A DNA stretch of 64,000 nt. It comes from Enterobacter sp. CC120223-11. Its GTDB lineage: Bacteria; Pseudomonadota; Gammaproteobacteria; Enterobacterales; Enterobacteriaceae. The notes under the pieces were generated by a model. It was not told the origin of the DNA. It saw only the letters and a program-made list of their open reading frames with translations, and made no database searches. Positions within the stretch are counted from its first letter, which is position 1. The number at the start of each line of letters is the position of its first letter. The DNA is taken from NCBI RefSeq assembly GCF_900215375.1, contig NZ_OBEF01000008.1, forward strand, positions 1 to 64,000, in the 5' to 3' direction. Positions 7,301 through 15,743 of the stretch are shown in pieces. A program made the translations under genes and the position numbers.

Positions 7301-9376
7301 CCGGTCGGCGTGGCGCTGGATGACGGTGGCTACCTGCTGATCTGGGGTTCTGAGGGCGGCGATGGCGACGGCTCGGCGATTTACGCCCAGCGCTTTGACG
7401 CCAGCAGCAACAAGGTGGGCCACGAGTTCCTGGTTAACCCGACAATTGCAGGTAACCAGGGTTCAGGCTGGGACGACGTCGATCTGAAACACATTCTGGA
7501 TGCGACGCTGCTGGATAACGGCGATGTCTTTATCACCTGGCACAGCGATAAAATTGATACCGATGGCTTTGGTATCGAAGGTGTGACCATTGATATCGAT
7601 GCGAGTTTCTATTCAGAGTTCCAGATCAATAGCTCAACGTATGGCGAACAGCGATTCTCCTCAACGACCTCTCTGCCGGGTGGTGGCTTTGTCGTGGTCT
7701 GGCAGTCCTCCCAAAACGGCAATGAGGATATCATCGCGCAGCTGTTCGATTCGTCCGGGATGCCTGTTGGCGGTGAGTTCCGCGTCAATGCTGTGACTGC
7801 TGATTTCCAGGGGCAGCCGGATGTTATCACGCTGAGCGATGGGACTTTCCTGGTGGGGTATCACAGCTTCGAAGGCAGTGATGTCGTGCGTTTGCAGCAC
7901 TATGGCTATACCTACGATGGTGCCGGGAACATCACCGGAACAGAGAAGATTGGGGCTGAAAATAAGCTCACGCACAGTGGTCTGAGTATCAACCGTAATG
8001 TTCAACTCACGGCGCTGGATGATGGCGGCTACATGGTGGTCTGGCAGGGCACAAACAATGGCACTGCCGCCTGGCAGGTCCTGAGTGCGCAATACGATGC
8101 CAACGGTACAATGGTGGCCGGAAGTGAAACGTCGGTAGGGTCAATGGGCTACGGCTCATCGTCTAATACACCGTCGAAAGCGACAGTGACTACTCTGGAC
8201 GGCGGTGTGGTCGTGGTAACTTACGCGAAAGAGACGACCGACGGTGATATCTATTTCCGAATTTATGATGCTAATACTCATACGTACAGCGCAGAGATCC
8301 GTGCTAACCAGACAACCATCGGCAGTCAGGGCACACCGAGCGTCGCGAAGCTGGCTAACGGCAACTTTGTCGTGAACTGGGATTCCTCAGATAACAGTGG
8401 ACCAGATCAGTCTGGCCGTAGCACCTGGGGGCGTATTTATAACCCACAGGGCGAGCCGGTCAGCAATGAGTTTCTCGTCAACTCATTCACACCGCTTCAT
8501 CAGCAGCAGCCGGTCACTATTTACCGTCCGGGTGGTGGATTCGTGACCCTGTATAATTCGCAGGCTGATATTGCGCCAGGGAATGGTACTTACGGCGTCT
8601 ATGCGCAGTTCTTCGATGATGCGGGCCATCGTATCGGTCAGGAAATTCGCGTTCATCAGCTGCAGAAAGGTGACCAGGTCAGTCCTGATGCGACATTCCT
8701 TGAAGACGGACGTTTGTTTGTTAGCTGGACTGACAGCGGCGTGGGCGACGGCAGCGGCTCTGCGGTGAAAGGACGCATTCTCGACCTCGACACCACGCTC
8801 GGCCTGGAAGTGACGCCGGATCAGAACGCTACTCCAGCAGGCATTGAAGCGTTCAGCCTGATGGATAACGCGGCTCATGGCGATCTGTGGATGCTGTTTG
8901 ACGACGGTTCACAGTCTGGTCTGCTGCTCAGCAACGAATCGCTCACTGCGGTGCGCGGCGGTGCGGGTGATGACGTAATCGGTATCTCCAGCACGGCGTT
9001 TACCTCCATTGACGGCGGTGACGGCATTGATACCCTGCTGCTGGACGGCAAAAACATGTCGCTGGATCTGGACGCGCTGGTCAGCCATATCACCGGCATC
9101 GAGAAGATCGATCTTGGCCAGGGCAATGCCAACAGCCTGAGCCTGAGCGCCAACGCGCTGGAAGGGCTGGGTCAGCAGGATCTGATGGTTACCGACGGTA
9201 AAAACCAGTTCGTGATCAACGGTGATGGCTCCAACAGCCTGAAGCTGGTCGATACCCACAGCGAAAGCTGGACGGAAACCGGCGAAGCGGAAGTCGGCGG
9301 CGTGGTTTACCACACCTGGGTTTCCGGGCAGACGGAAGTGCTGGTCGAGCAGAACATTCACGTTACGGTGATGTAA
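4307..9376 (+). CDS. Giant T1SS-secreted adhesin 1 (1689 aa)
   Basis: This is a large surface protein expected to leave the cell through the LapB/C/E-type exporter nearby. Residues 1-165 form an N-terminal beta domain also found in the other two giant proteins (pattern DNLVVT...NIENFF...GQLYLA). Five bacterial Ig-like modules follow (about 168-685; each has TDD..P...G.A..G, a W.F or W.Y strand and AGN). Next come about 14 repeats of about 55-60 residues (690-1495; pattern P.v..L.DGgfvv.W.S...dG..i.aq.yDa.G.pv..EF.VN), which look like propeller blades. The C-terminus has one Ca2+-binding-like stretch (GGAGDD, GGDGIDTLLLDG) and a T1SS-type tail ending VLVEQNIHVTVM. There is no Sec signal, which fits T1SS. 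No clear Shine-Dalgarno sequence precedes the ATG. Confidence 0.85.
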   Translation: MKNITDSSLYFSVITEESLIQAYSLDANQAGSEQNLMHSSSSVYVIHQADGRAIDEILKAERVGDNLVVTSTQWNSALNIENFFTGNGQLYLARPDAEVVRIVAAQDYPQQGSVIFDAQPVVDAPVELPQAVDTLSNALFAAEPEVTVEPEAQPAIPALMMTSLGVSETPKITKAVDGLGSKQGDLPSGSVTDDQKAELHGTASAGTILNIVDNGEVIAQVQADNNGRWAFIPEGNMGDGGHVFTVVDTASGETSPTFSLIIDSTAPARAYIDSIVNEEAGGVVVGNNQHTNDNTPVINGRGEAFSMVAIYNGKTMLGTTFADASGKWTFTTPFVFPDNVYTLTARAMDFSGNVGLASAAYKITIDTIPPAVPTILTAEDDFGAVKGSLANGDLTDDRTPKIIGKAEAGMTIFVYDGVKLLGTTTANASGDWSFTTPADLVNGEHQFNAMARDPAGNQSTISDNFTLLVGEDRTPAPTLGSVSDTTGAVQGMLHSGDVTDEASPVLRGKAQAGAVIKIFDNGKLIGATVADTNGDWQYKPDPALTEGHHSLQAQAQNGTNSPSLMTPAFELELDLTPPDASNLRITGVYDDVGSVQGNVASGGRTDDRSPVINGTGPAGETLVVYVTEADGKREAGRVQVGSDGHWSLQVSGSLSYGMSTFTAVAVDAAGNTTDPSAGYSVTVTTQDAVGGYDISASQNAGNLINTTVIGNQNNPQVTKLANGNLIVVWQQNVAGGANGYDVVMQMMDPTGTHKIGTEQFVNQRNINNQDSPSVTALADGGFVIAWEGNPLTLPDNSGDGVFARRYDANGAAQTDEFLVNQTTLGAQRIPAILGLPDGGYIVSWYSDQSYGNAMQRIYDANDNPVSNEFVVGPAIGTVGGPEMILFEHGPSVGWYLTVWNGMDSNGTGVFGQMRKTDGTSAGPILTLNTTQDKSQNYPDAITLKDGSFVVFWDSDDSQANGSDIRAIHYTFDPVTGMVGAKSTGDFIVNDYRLGKQYKPVGVALDDGGYLLIWGSEGGDGDGSAIYAQRFDASSNKVGHEFLVNPTIAGNQGSGWDDVDLKHILDATLLDNGDVFITWHSDKIDTDGFGIEGVTIDIDASFYSEFQINSSTYGEQRFSSTTSLPGGGFVVVWQSSQNGNEDIIAQLFDSSGMPVGGEFRVNAVTADFQGQPDVITLSDGTFLVGYHSFEGSDVVRLQHYGYTYDGAGNITGTEKIGAENKLTHSGLSINRNVQLTALDDGGYMVVWQGTNNGTAAWQVLSAQYDANGTMVAGSETSVGSMGYGSSSNTPSKATVTTLDGGVVVVTYAKETTDGDIYFRIYDANTHTYSAEIRANQTTIGSQGTPSVAKLANGNFVVNWDSSDNSGPDQSGRSTWGRIYNPQGEPVSNEFLVNSFTPLHQQQPVTIYRPGGGFVTLYNSQADIAPGNGTYGVYAQFFDDAGHRIGQEIRVHQLQKGDQVSPDATFLEDGRLFVSWTDSGVGDGSGSAVKGRILDLDTTLGLEVTPDQNATPAGIEAFSLMDNAAHGDLWMLFDDGSQSGLLLSNESLTAVRGGAGDDVIGISSTAFTSIDGGDGIDTLLLDGKNMSLDLDALVSHITGIEKIDLGQGNANSLSLSANALEGLGQQDLMVTDGKNQFVINGDGSNSLKLVDTHSESWTETGEAEVGGVVYHTWVSGQTEVLVEQNIHVTVM

Positions 9377-9386
9377 CTCGTGGTTT

Positions 9387-9424
9387 GTATGCCGGGTAGG
9401 GCAAAGAGCTATCCGGCAGTATGC
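9387..9424. repeat. REP-like palindrome
   Basis: The sequence TGCCGGGTAGGG...CTATCCGGCA forms an imperfect hairpin of the enteric REP type, just after the adhesin 1 stop. It also contains the KOPS-type octamer GGGTAGGG (9394-9401). Confidence 0.6.
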
Positions 9425-9426
9425 AT

Positions 9427-9462
9427 AAAACGGTAATCCGCCAAACGGGTTACCGTTTTTTT
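9427..9462. terminator. Bidirectional rho-independent terminator
   Basis: Arms AAAACGGTAA (9427-9436) and TTACCGTTTT (9450-9459) are perfect complements, with a T-run to 9462 and an A-run on the left. It serves adhesin 1 from the left and the convergent hybrid kinase from the right. Confidence 0.9.
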
Positions 9463-9466
9463 GTGC

Positions 9467-12400
9467 TTAATCCGTCCGGGAATTAACAGCCAACAACAGC
9501 CGCATTCTTTGCTCCAGCACGGCTATCTGCGCGCGGACTTCAGGCACGGCGGCAGAATTCGCCAGCGCCACAAGCTGCTCCAGCAGCAGGTAAGCCTCCG
9601 GCATGCCGTGCTGCGCCTCGACGCTTTCCCCCTTCGCGACTTTCGCCAGCGCCTGACAGAGTGCTTCCAACTGCATCTCTGCCGCGCGAACGCCTGACGT
9701 TTTGACGGCGTGCGCCGCCTCATTTACCAAATCAATCATGCTCTGCATCTCAAACACGCCAAACGCGCCGCTGAGTGAATGCATTTGCTGGAAAATGATG
9801 TCTGCATCCTCGTCATGCCGGGCTTGCCGGATGGCGAGCAGCGAGTCGGCGCAGGTTTTTTCAAAGATGATTTTGACGTCATCGGGAAGGCTGTTGCCGC
9901 CGAGAAAACCCAGCGTGGGAGCAGGGCGCGGAGGAATATACAGAGGCAGGGGTTCTGTGTGCGCGGGAACGGGCGCATGTTCCTCGTCGTCCAGTAGCCC
10001 GAACAGCGCCTCTTTCAGCTCCGCCAGCAGCAGCGGTTTGGTCAGCACCCGCGACATCCCGGCGGCTTCGCAGGCCTGATACTCCTGCTCTGTGGCGTTC
10101 GCGGTGACGGCCATCACCGGAAGATCGGGCCACTGCGCTTTTACCCGTTTCGCGAGGGTGTAGCCATCCATTCCAGGCATCGATAAATCGGTGAGCAGAA
10201 TATCAAAACGCTCATTTTGCAATTGAAGTAGCGCTTCTTCGCCCTCCGGCACCAGCGTGGCGTGGCAGCCCAACAGCTGAAGCTGTTCCTCGAACAGCCG
10301 GGCGTTGACCGGGTTATCTTCCGCCACCAGGACGCGCAGCTCGTGAGTCAGATGTGATTGCTGCTGCTCTCTGCCGGGCAGCGCCATGCCCTGGAGCACA
10401 TTGCCCAAGGCCTGCGCCAGGCCTTTCAGGCCATAAACCGAGGTGCTTAGCAGCCGCCCTGTTTTTAACGGCGTTGGCGGGCCGCCAGCCTGACAGTCAA
10501 TGACCCTGTTTGCGTCTTCCACCAGTCGGTTTTCATCGTCGGGATGCCACGTGCTGCGATCGCCCCACAGGATAAGCGTGGTTAATTCGGGCTGTGCGTT
10601 GACGTCGAGCTGTATCGGGTGCTGAAACTCATTCACTTCGAGCCCCCAGGCGCGCAGCGCATGAGCCAGATAGCATCGGCTCTGCGGACTGGCGCAGACG
10701 AGAAACACCTTCTGACCGTCGAACTTCGGGCGTTCCGCTTCGTCCGCCAGCGCCGGGAGCGGGAAGCAAAGGCTGAACACGCTGCCCTGGTCCGGTTGAC
10801 TGCTGACCGAAATCTCGCCCCCCATGGTATTCACCAGACGCATACACAGCGCCAGCCCCAGGCCGGTACCGCCGTAGCGGCGATTAATGCTCTCGTCGGC
10901 CTGGCTGAACGGATTAAAAATCTGCGCCTGCTGCGCCGGCGTCATGCCAATCCCGCTGTCTTCGACGTCGATATGCAGTTTACCTGCCGCTTCATCAGCC
11001 CGCAGGCGCAGCGTGACCTGGCCGCGCTCGGTAAATTTCAGCGCATTGGACAGCAGGTTATTGAGCACCTGCTGCATGCAGGTAGGGTCGCCCATCACCG
11101 GCAGCGTCAGCGTGTTGCCCAGCTCGCCCACAAGCTGAATGCCTTTGGCCTGAGCGACGGGGGCGAAAATCTCCAGTGAGCGTGTGGCGATATCCACAAG
11201 ATCAAAGCTGATGTTTTCGATATGCAGCTCGCCCGCTTCAATTTTAGAGAAATCCAGCACGTCGCTGATGGTGGCGAGCAGGTTATCGGAGGCGTGGCGG
11301 ATCACGGCGAGGCGATCGCGCTGCGAATCCAGCGCAGAATACTCCAGCAGCTCAAGGTTGCCGAGGATAGCGTTGAGCGGCGTGCGGATCTCATGGCTCA
11401 TCGTCGCCAGAAACGCTGATTTCGCCGCGCTGGCGCGGTCGGCGGCTTCCTTTGCCGACAGCAACTGCTGCGCCAGCTGCTTTTTCGCCGTCACGTCGAT
11501 AAAGGCCACCACCAGAGTATCCTCCCCGCGATAACGAACGGGCGTCGCCGAAACCGACAGGCTGGTCGGGGATCCAAATTGATCGTCGAAAGTGACGTCT
11601 TCATCATTCAGACGTTTTTCCACGCTGACGAGAGGAGGCAAAGACTGACGCTGATAGCGGCGAATCAGTTCGGCGGGCAGATTAAAGCCGCGCATTTGCA
11701 GGCGGCTTTGCATCTGATACATCACCGGGCTGCGCAAGTGCATCTTGCCGTTGTTCATGCCGAGCAGGCCCAGCCCGACCGGGGCGGTGTCGATAAGCGT
11801 GCGGCTAAGTTGTTCGCTTTCAAACACCTGTTCAGACTGGCGCACGGCGGGCAGCAGCACCCGCCGTTTCACCGTCAGCAGTAAAAACCAGGTCATAAAA
11901 ATAATCAGGCACGAGGAGAGGAAGAGCACCACCAGCGCCTTGCGGTTGTCATCCAGAATATCTTTCCACGACTGCGCGTAAACCACCGACCAGTCACCGT
12001 TATTGAGCTGCCAGCCTCGCAGAATGCGGTCGCCCTGATAATCCACCCACCGGTTTTGCCCCACTTTTTCCTGCTCGACCTCCCGTACCAGCGGCATCAA
12101 ACGCTGCGCTGAGTGCGGGCTACAGGGCAGGATCAGATTGCCGTAGCGATCGAGGATCAGACATTCCGCATCCTGACCGATCGTCGGCAGCAGCCTCTCC
12201 ACTCTGTCGCTAGGTAGTTCGACCACCAGTGTGCCAAAACGCTGAGTGTTTGACTGCCAGAGCGTGGCGGCAATACGGAAAACGGATTTTTGCGTAAGGG
12301 CGCTTTTACCAGCCGGGAACCAGTGCAGGACAGGGATATCAGGGCGAGCATTTTCGTTGCTTGCCCGCAGGGTGTTTTCAATATCCAGGCTTTGCTGAAC

Positions 12401-12976
12401 GAGATTCATCTTGTACTGCTGCGCCAGCAGCCGGTTATGCAGCGCCGCAGTCCAGGGGGCAACCGACGTCAGCAGATATTTGCCATCGCTGCTGTAGATA
12501 TATGTGCTGAAAAGTTCCCCGGAATTGCGGTCACGGATCTTCGCGGCCATCGGTGAAACGTTATTTGCCAGCGCGAGGGCAGGCCCGGCGTCATCCAGTA
12601 ACGCTTCAGGCTGCGTGGACATCACCAGCACCGGCTGGGCTTCCGGAGACACCTGCACCAGCAGATTACCGTTATTGTTTTTGAACGCCTGTAACGGCCC
12701 GGGCTGCGTCTGAGTGGGGGTATTGAGAAACAGTTCGATGTTCTGAATGCCGTTACGCAGTGTGGCGGTGGTTTTGGTTCGCAGGTCTGAGATTTGCGCT
12801 ACTTCCGCCGCAGTTTCCTGCTGAATTTTGGTCTGGTAATCACGGAACAGCGCCCAGACTTCCAGCCCGAATGCGAGCAATACGCAAAGGGTAATGACCA
12901 TGCCGCCGCCGTTGATCAGCAGATAATGATGGCGACTCAGGCGGTTTAACACACTCTCTTTTTGCAGATTCATCAT
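9467..12976 (-). CDS. Hybrid sensor kinase 1 (HK-REC-HPt), RcsC/RcsD-like
   Basis: This inner-membrane sensor of 1169 residues has a complete phosphorelay. TM1 is at about 23-45, a periplasmic sensor domain at 46-345 and TM2 at 347-370, followed by a PAS-like region at 385-500. The HisKA domain has His528 in SHEIRTPLNAILGNLELL. The ATPase domain has NNLLSNALKF, DSGIGM and GGTGLGLAL (640-712). A degenerate alpha/beta domain at 755-865 recalls the ABL domain of RcsC. The receiver has Asp930 (acidic pocket Glu886-Asp887). The C-terminal HPt has His1066 in HSLSGAFGVF. RcsC has no HPt, so this protein combines RcsC and RcsD functions. It is divergent from the exporter operon and convergent with adhesin 1. 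The likely target is one of the two RcsB-like regulators in the locus. The signal sensed is unknown. Confidence 0.9.
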   Translation of the reverse strand: MMNLQKESVLNRLSRHHYLLINGGGMVITLCVLLAFGLEVWALFRDYQTKIQQETAAEVAQISDLRTKTTATLRNGIQNIELFLNTPTQTQPGPLQAFKNNNGNLLVQVSPEAQPVLVMSTQPEALLDDAGPALALANNVSPMAAKIRDRNSGELFSTYIYSSDGKYLLTSVAPWTAALHNRLLAQQYKMNLVQQSLDIENTLRASNENARPDIPVLHWFPAGKSALTQKSVFRIAATLWQSNTQRFGTLVVELPSDRVERLLPTIGQDAECLILDRYGNLILPCSPHSAQRLMPLVREVEQEKVGQNRWVDYQGDRILRGWQLNNGDWSVVYAQSWKDILDDNRKALVVLFLSSCLIIFMTWFLLLTVKRRVLLPAVRQSEQVFESEQLSRTLIDTAPVGLGLLGMNNGKMHLRSPVMYQMQSRLQMRGFNLPAELIRRYQRQSLPPLVSVEKRLNDEDVTFDDQFGSPTSLSVSATPVRYRGEDTLVVAFIDVTAKKQLAQQLLSAKEAADRASAAKSAFLATMSHEIRTPLNAILGNLELLEYSALDSQRDRLAVIRHASDNLLATISDVLDFSKIEAGELHIENISFDLVDIATRSLEIFAPVAQAKGIQLVGELGNTLTLPVMGDPTCMQQVLNNLLSNALKFTERGQVTLRLRADEAAGKLHIDVEDSGIGMTPAQQAQIFNPFSQADESINRRYGGTGLGLALCMRLVNTMGGEISVSSQPDQGSVFSLCFPLPALADEAERPKFDGQKVFLVCASPQSRCYLAHALRAWGLEVNEFQHPIQLDVNAQPELTTLILWGDRSTWHPDDENRLVEDANRVIDCQAGGPPTPLKTGRLLSTSVYGLKGLAQALGNVLQGMALPGREQQQSHLTHELRVLVAEDNPVNARLFEEQLQLLGCHATLVPEGEEALLQLQNERFDILLTDLSMPGMDGYTLAKRVKAQWPDLPVMAVTANATEQEYQACEAAGMSRVLTKPLLLAELKEALFGLLDDEEHAPVPAHTEPLPLYIPPRPAPTLGFLGGNSLPDDVKIIFEKTCADSLLAIRQARHDEDADIIFQQMHSLSGAFGVFEMQSMIDLVNEAAHAVKTSGVRAAEMQLEALCQALAKVAKGESVEAQHGMPEAYLLLEQLVALANSAAVPEVRAQIAVLEQRMRLLLAVNSRTD

Positions 12977-13218
12977 AGGGGGCAGACTCTTAGGCAGCGC
13001 GCGCTATTCGTTTAGCGTATACCAACGTGCAGAAATAGCGGCTGGCAAACGGCATGTTTTTAATGAAAAACACAGGGAAAGGCATACTAAAACTAAGGCG
13101 CGCTTTTGCCGTAATAAAACTCCTTAAAATTACGCTATTTAAATAAAGTCTTAATGACTTGTACGAATAACCGAAAAGAGTTAGCCAATTCCCCCACACA
13201 CTTAATAAGTATGATCTG

Positions 13219-13232
13219 TAAGGGTATTTGCC
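13219..13232 (+). promoter_or_regulatory. RcsB-box-like motif upstream of the exporter operon
   Basis: TAAGGGTATTTGCC shares TAAG and TATT with the RcsB box and with the motif upstream of adhesin 1 (common core GTAAGNGTATT). A second half-site, TAAGTATGA, lies about 13 bp upstream. It sits in the 480-bp divergent region between kinase 1 (start 12976) and the exporter (start 13457). I see no gene in that region. Confidence 0.3.
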
Positions 13233-13456
13233 ATGGACAATCAGCTTTTCATGGCGATGACCGTGACCAGAAACAATTAAAATCATCTTTAGTACCCGTC
13301 CTATCACACCTAATTCAAATTCGAACAAGCCTGACAGACGCAGGTGAAGTTCGAGATTAAAGTACTGACCTATAGACGACGGGTTAGCAGGAATTAATTT
13401 CTGCTCTCAGCATAAAAAGTCTGAGCCATTTTTGACACCACAGGAAATACGAACAG

Positions 13457-15664
13457 ATGTCATTAGAACAAAATGCATTAAATGAGCAGGAAGAGGCGTT
13501 ATCGCTGCCTGCGCCAGAGCGGATAGTCGATACCCTTCTGGAATGTAGTATGTGGATGTGCCAGTACCAGAGCGCGCCACGCAGCGCAGAAAGCTTCTGT
13601 GCAGGGATTCCGAAAGGCAATCTGCTGACGCCCTCGCAGGCGATAAGCGCACTCGGCAACGCAAATCTGACTGCCGGAATGGTTCGACGCCGCGCCCATG
13701 AATTTTCGGCACATTTAATGCCAATTATATTATTAAGAAAAGATCGCGGGGCCGTTATTTTACTTTCCAGCCGCCGGGATGAAAAAGGAAAGTTATTTTT
13801 TCAGGTGTTAATGCCTGAGCTGAGTCTGGAAAAGCCCGTTGAAATTAGTCACGAAGAATTGGCCGAATGGTATTCCGAACACGCTATTTTAGTTAAACCG
13901 GGCGCAAAAATAGATAGCCGCGCCGGGGAAGAAACGCCGCACGGCCCGGGCCATTGGTTGTTCAGCACATTATGGCGCTACCGCAGCTATTACCGCAGCG
14001 CGGCATTAGCCGCCGTTATTGTGAATATTTTGGCGCTGGCGAGCATCTTTTTTACCATGAATGTGTATGACCGGGTGGTGCCCAATCAGGCGTATGTCAC
14101 GCTGTGGTCACTGGCAATTGGGGTGGCGATTGCGATGGGCTTTGAAGCCATCACCCGCTTTATTCGCGCCCGGTTGCTGGATGTGGCGGCGAAAAAAGCA
14201 GACCTGGTGCTAGGGTCGCGGCTATTCCGCCAGGCGTTAGGCGTGCGGATGGAGCATAAGCCTTCTTCGGCAGGTGCCTTTGCTAACCAGCTGCGAGAGT
14301 TTGAATCGGTGCGTGATTTCTTCACTTCCGCGACGCTTGCAGCCATTACAGACTTACCGTTTGTACTGCTGTTTGTTGGGGTGATTTTCATGATTGGCGG
14401 GCCGCTTGGCTGGATACCGCTGCTGATGATCCCGTGCATCATTTTGATTAGCGTCGGCATACAGTGGCCACTAGCAAGAACGATGCGCGAAAACCTGCGC
14501 GAATCTTCGCTCAAGCAGGGCGTGTTATTAGAGTCTGTGGAAGGGATGGAAACCCTGAAGTCGGTGAGTGGCGAAGCGTATATGACCCGCCGCTGGGAAG
14601 CGTTCAGCGCCGCCGCCGCCAGCACCTCGATGAAATCGCGTCAGCTTAGCAGCAGCGCGCTGAATCTGGTGACGTTCCTGCAGCAGCTTCAGACAGTGGT
14701 TCTGGTGGTTGTAGGTGTGTATTTGATTGGCGCAGGTTCGCTGTCTCAGGGCGCGCTGATTGGGACCGTGATGTTGGCAAGCCGCGCTACTGCGCCGCTG
14801 ACGCAGGTGGCAGGTCTGGCAGTACGTTTCCAGCAGGCCAAAGCGGCGCTCACTTCGCTTAACCGTCTGATGGCAATGCCGCTGGATCGTGAAGTTGATA
14901 AGAAGTATCTGCCGATGCCGTCGCTGCGCGGCAGTCTAGAGCTGAAGGGGATGAAATTTGCCTACCCGTCGCCGCCGGATAAACCGAATCCGCCGGTGCT
15001 GGATAACGTCAACGTGACCATCCAGCCGAATGAGCGAGTGGCGATTCTTGGCAAAATCGGTAGCGGAAAATCGACGCTGCTGCGTCTGATAGCCCGGCTG
15101 TACCAGCCAACGGAAGGGCAGATGCTGATAGGCGGCATCGACGTGGCGCAGGTTGACCCTGCGGACTGGCGCAAGACGGTCGGATATGTGGGCCAGGATG
15201 CGCGACTGTTTTACGGCACGCTACGGGAAAACGTCATGATTGGCCGCCCGGATGCCTCGACTGATGAACTGTTGCGGGTATTGCAACTGACCGGGCTGGA
15301 CCATGTAGCGCAAAAGCATCCGATGGGTATCAATCTGCCGATTGGCGAGATGGGGGAAGGGCTATCCGGCGGGCAGCGCCAGCTGGTTTCTCTGGCGCGC
15401 AGTTTGCTGGCAAGGCCGCAAATCCTGCTGCTCGACGAGCCGACCAGCGCGATGGACACCCAGACCGAAGCGATTTTTATGCAGCGATTGCATAACGCGA
15501 CCCAGGGCCAGACGCTGATTCTGGTCACCCACAGGACTTCGCTGCTGAACCTGGTGGACAGGATTCTGATTGTGGATGAAGGGCGAGTCGTTGCCGACGG
15601 GCCAAAGAAAGACATTATTGCCGCGCTGAGCGTCAATCCCGGAGAAAAGGCCTCTGCCGCCTGA
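13457..15664 (+). CDS. T1SS ABC transporter (LapB-type, C39-like domain)
   Basis: This inner-membrane ATPase (735 aa) powers one-step export of the giant adhesins. Residues 1-150 form a C39-like domain without the catalytic Cys-Gly motif of true C39 peptidases, as in LapB and other exporters of uncleaved RTX or Ig adhesins. The membrane domain spans 180-460. The nucleotide-binding domain has Walker A GKIGSGKST (532-540), signature LSGGQ (636-640) and Walker B ILLLDE (656-661). It is the first gene of an operon with the membrane-fusion and outer-membrane components. There is an 80-bp gap to the next gene. Confidence 0.95.
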   Translation: MSLEQNALNEQEEALSLPAPERIVDTLLECSMWMCQYQSAPRSAESFCAGIPKGNLLTPSQAISALGNANLTAGMVRRRAHEFSAHLMPIILLRKDRGAVILLSSRRDEKGKLFFQVLMPELSLEKPVEISHEELAEWYSEHAILVKPGAKIDSRAGEETPHGPGHWLFSTLWRYRSYYRSAALAAVIVNILALASIFFTMNVYDRVVPNQAYVTLWSLAIGVAIAMGFEAITRFIRARLLDVAAKKADLVLGSRLFRQALGVRMEHKPSSAGAFANQLREFESVRDFFTSATLAAITDLPFVLLFVGVIFMIGGPLGWIPLLMIPCIILISVGIQWPLARTMRENLRESSLKQGVLLESVEGMETLKSVSGEAYMTRRWEAFSAAAASTSMKSRQLSSSALNLVTFLQQLQTVVLVVVGVYLIGAGSLSQGALIGTVMLASRATAPLTQVAGLAVRFQQAKAALTSLNRLMAMPLDREVDKKYLPMPSLRGSLELKGMKFAYPSPPDKPNPPVLDNVNVTIQPNERVAILGKIGSGKSTLLRLIARLYQPTEGQMLIGGIDVAQVDPADWRKTVGYVGQDARLFYGTLRENVMIGRPDASTDELLRVLQLTGLDHVAQKHPMGINLPIGEMGEGLSGGQRQLVSLARSLLARPQILLLDEPTSAMDTQTEAIFMQRLHNATQGQTLILVTHRTSLLNLVDRILIVDEGRVVADGPKKDIIAALSVNPGEKASAA

Positions 15665-15743
15665 TTGAATTGCCCGCAGCATCGCTATTCGCTGCCCGAT
15701 TAATGACTCCGACCTCAAGCGGAACGTATTAAAGGTATTAAGT

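Noticed and set aside
13457..13900. Active C39 bacteriocin-type peptidase in the ABC transporter
   Set aside because: The catalytic Cys-Gly motif is absent; the domain is C39-like as in LapB-type adhesin exporters.
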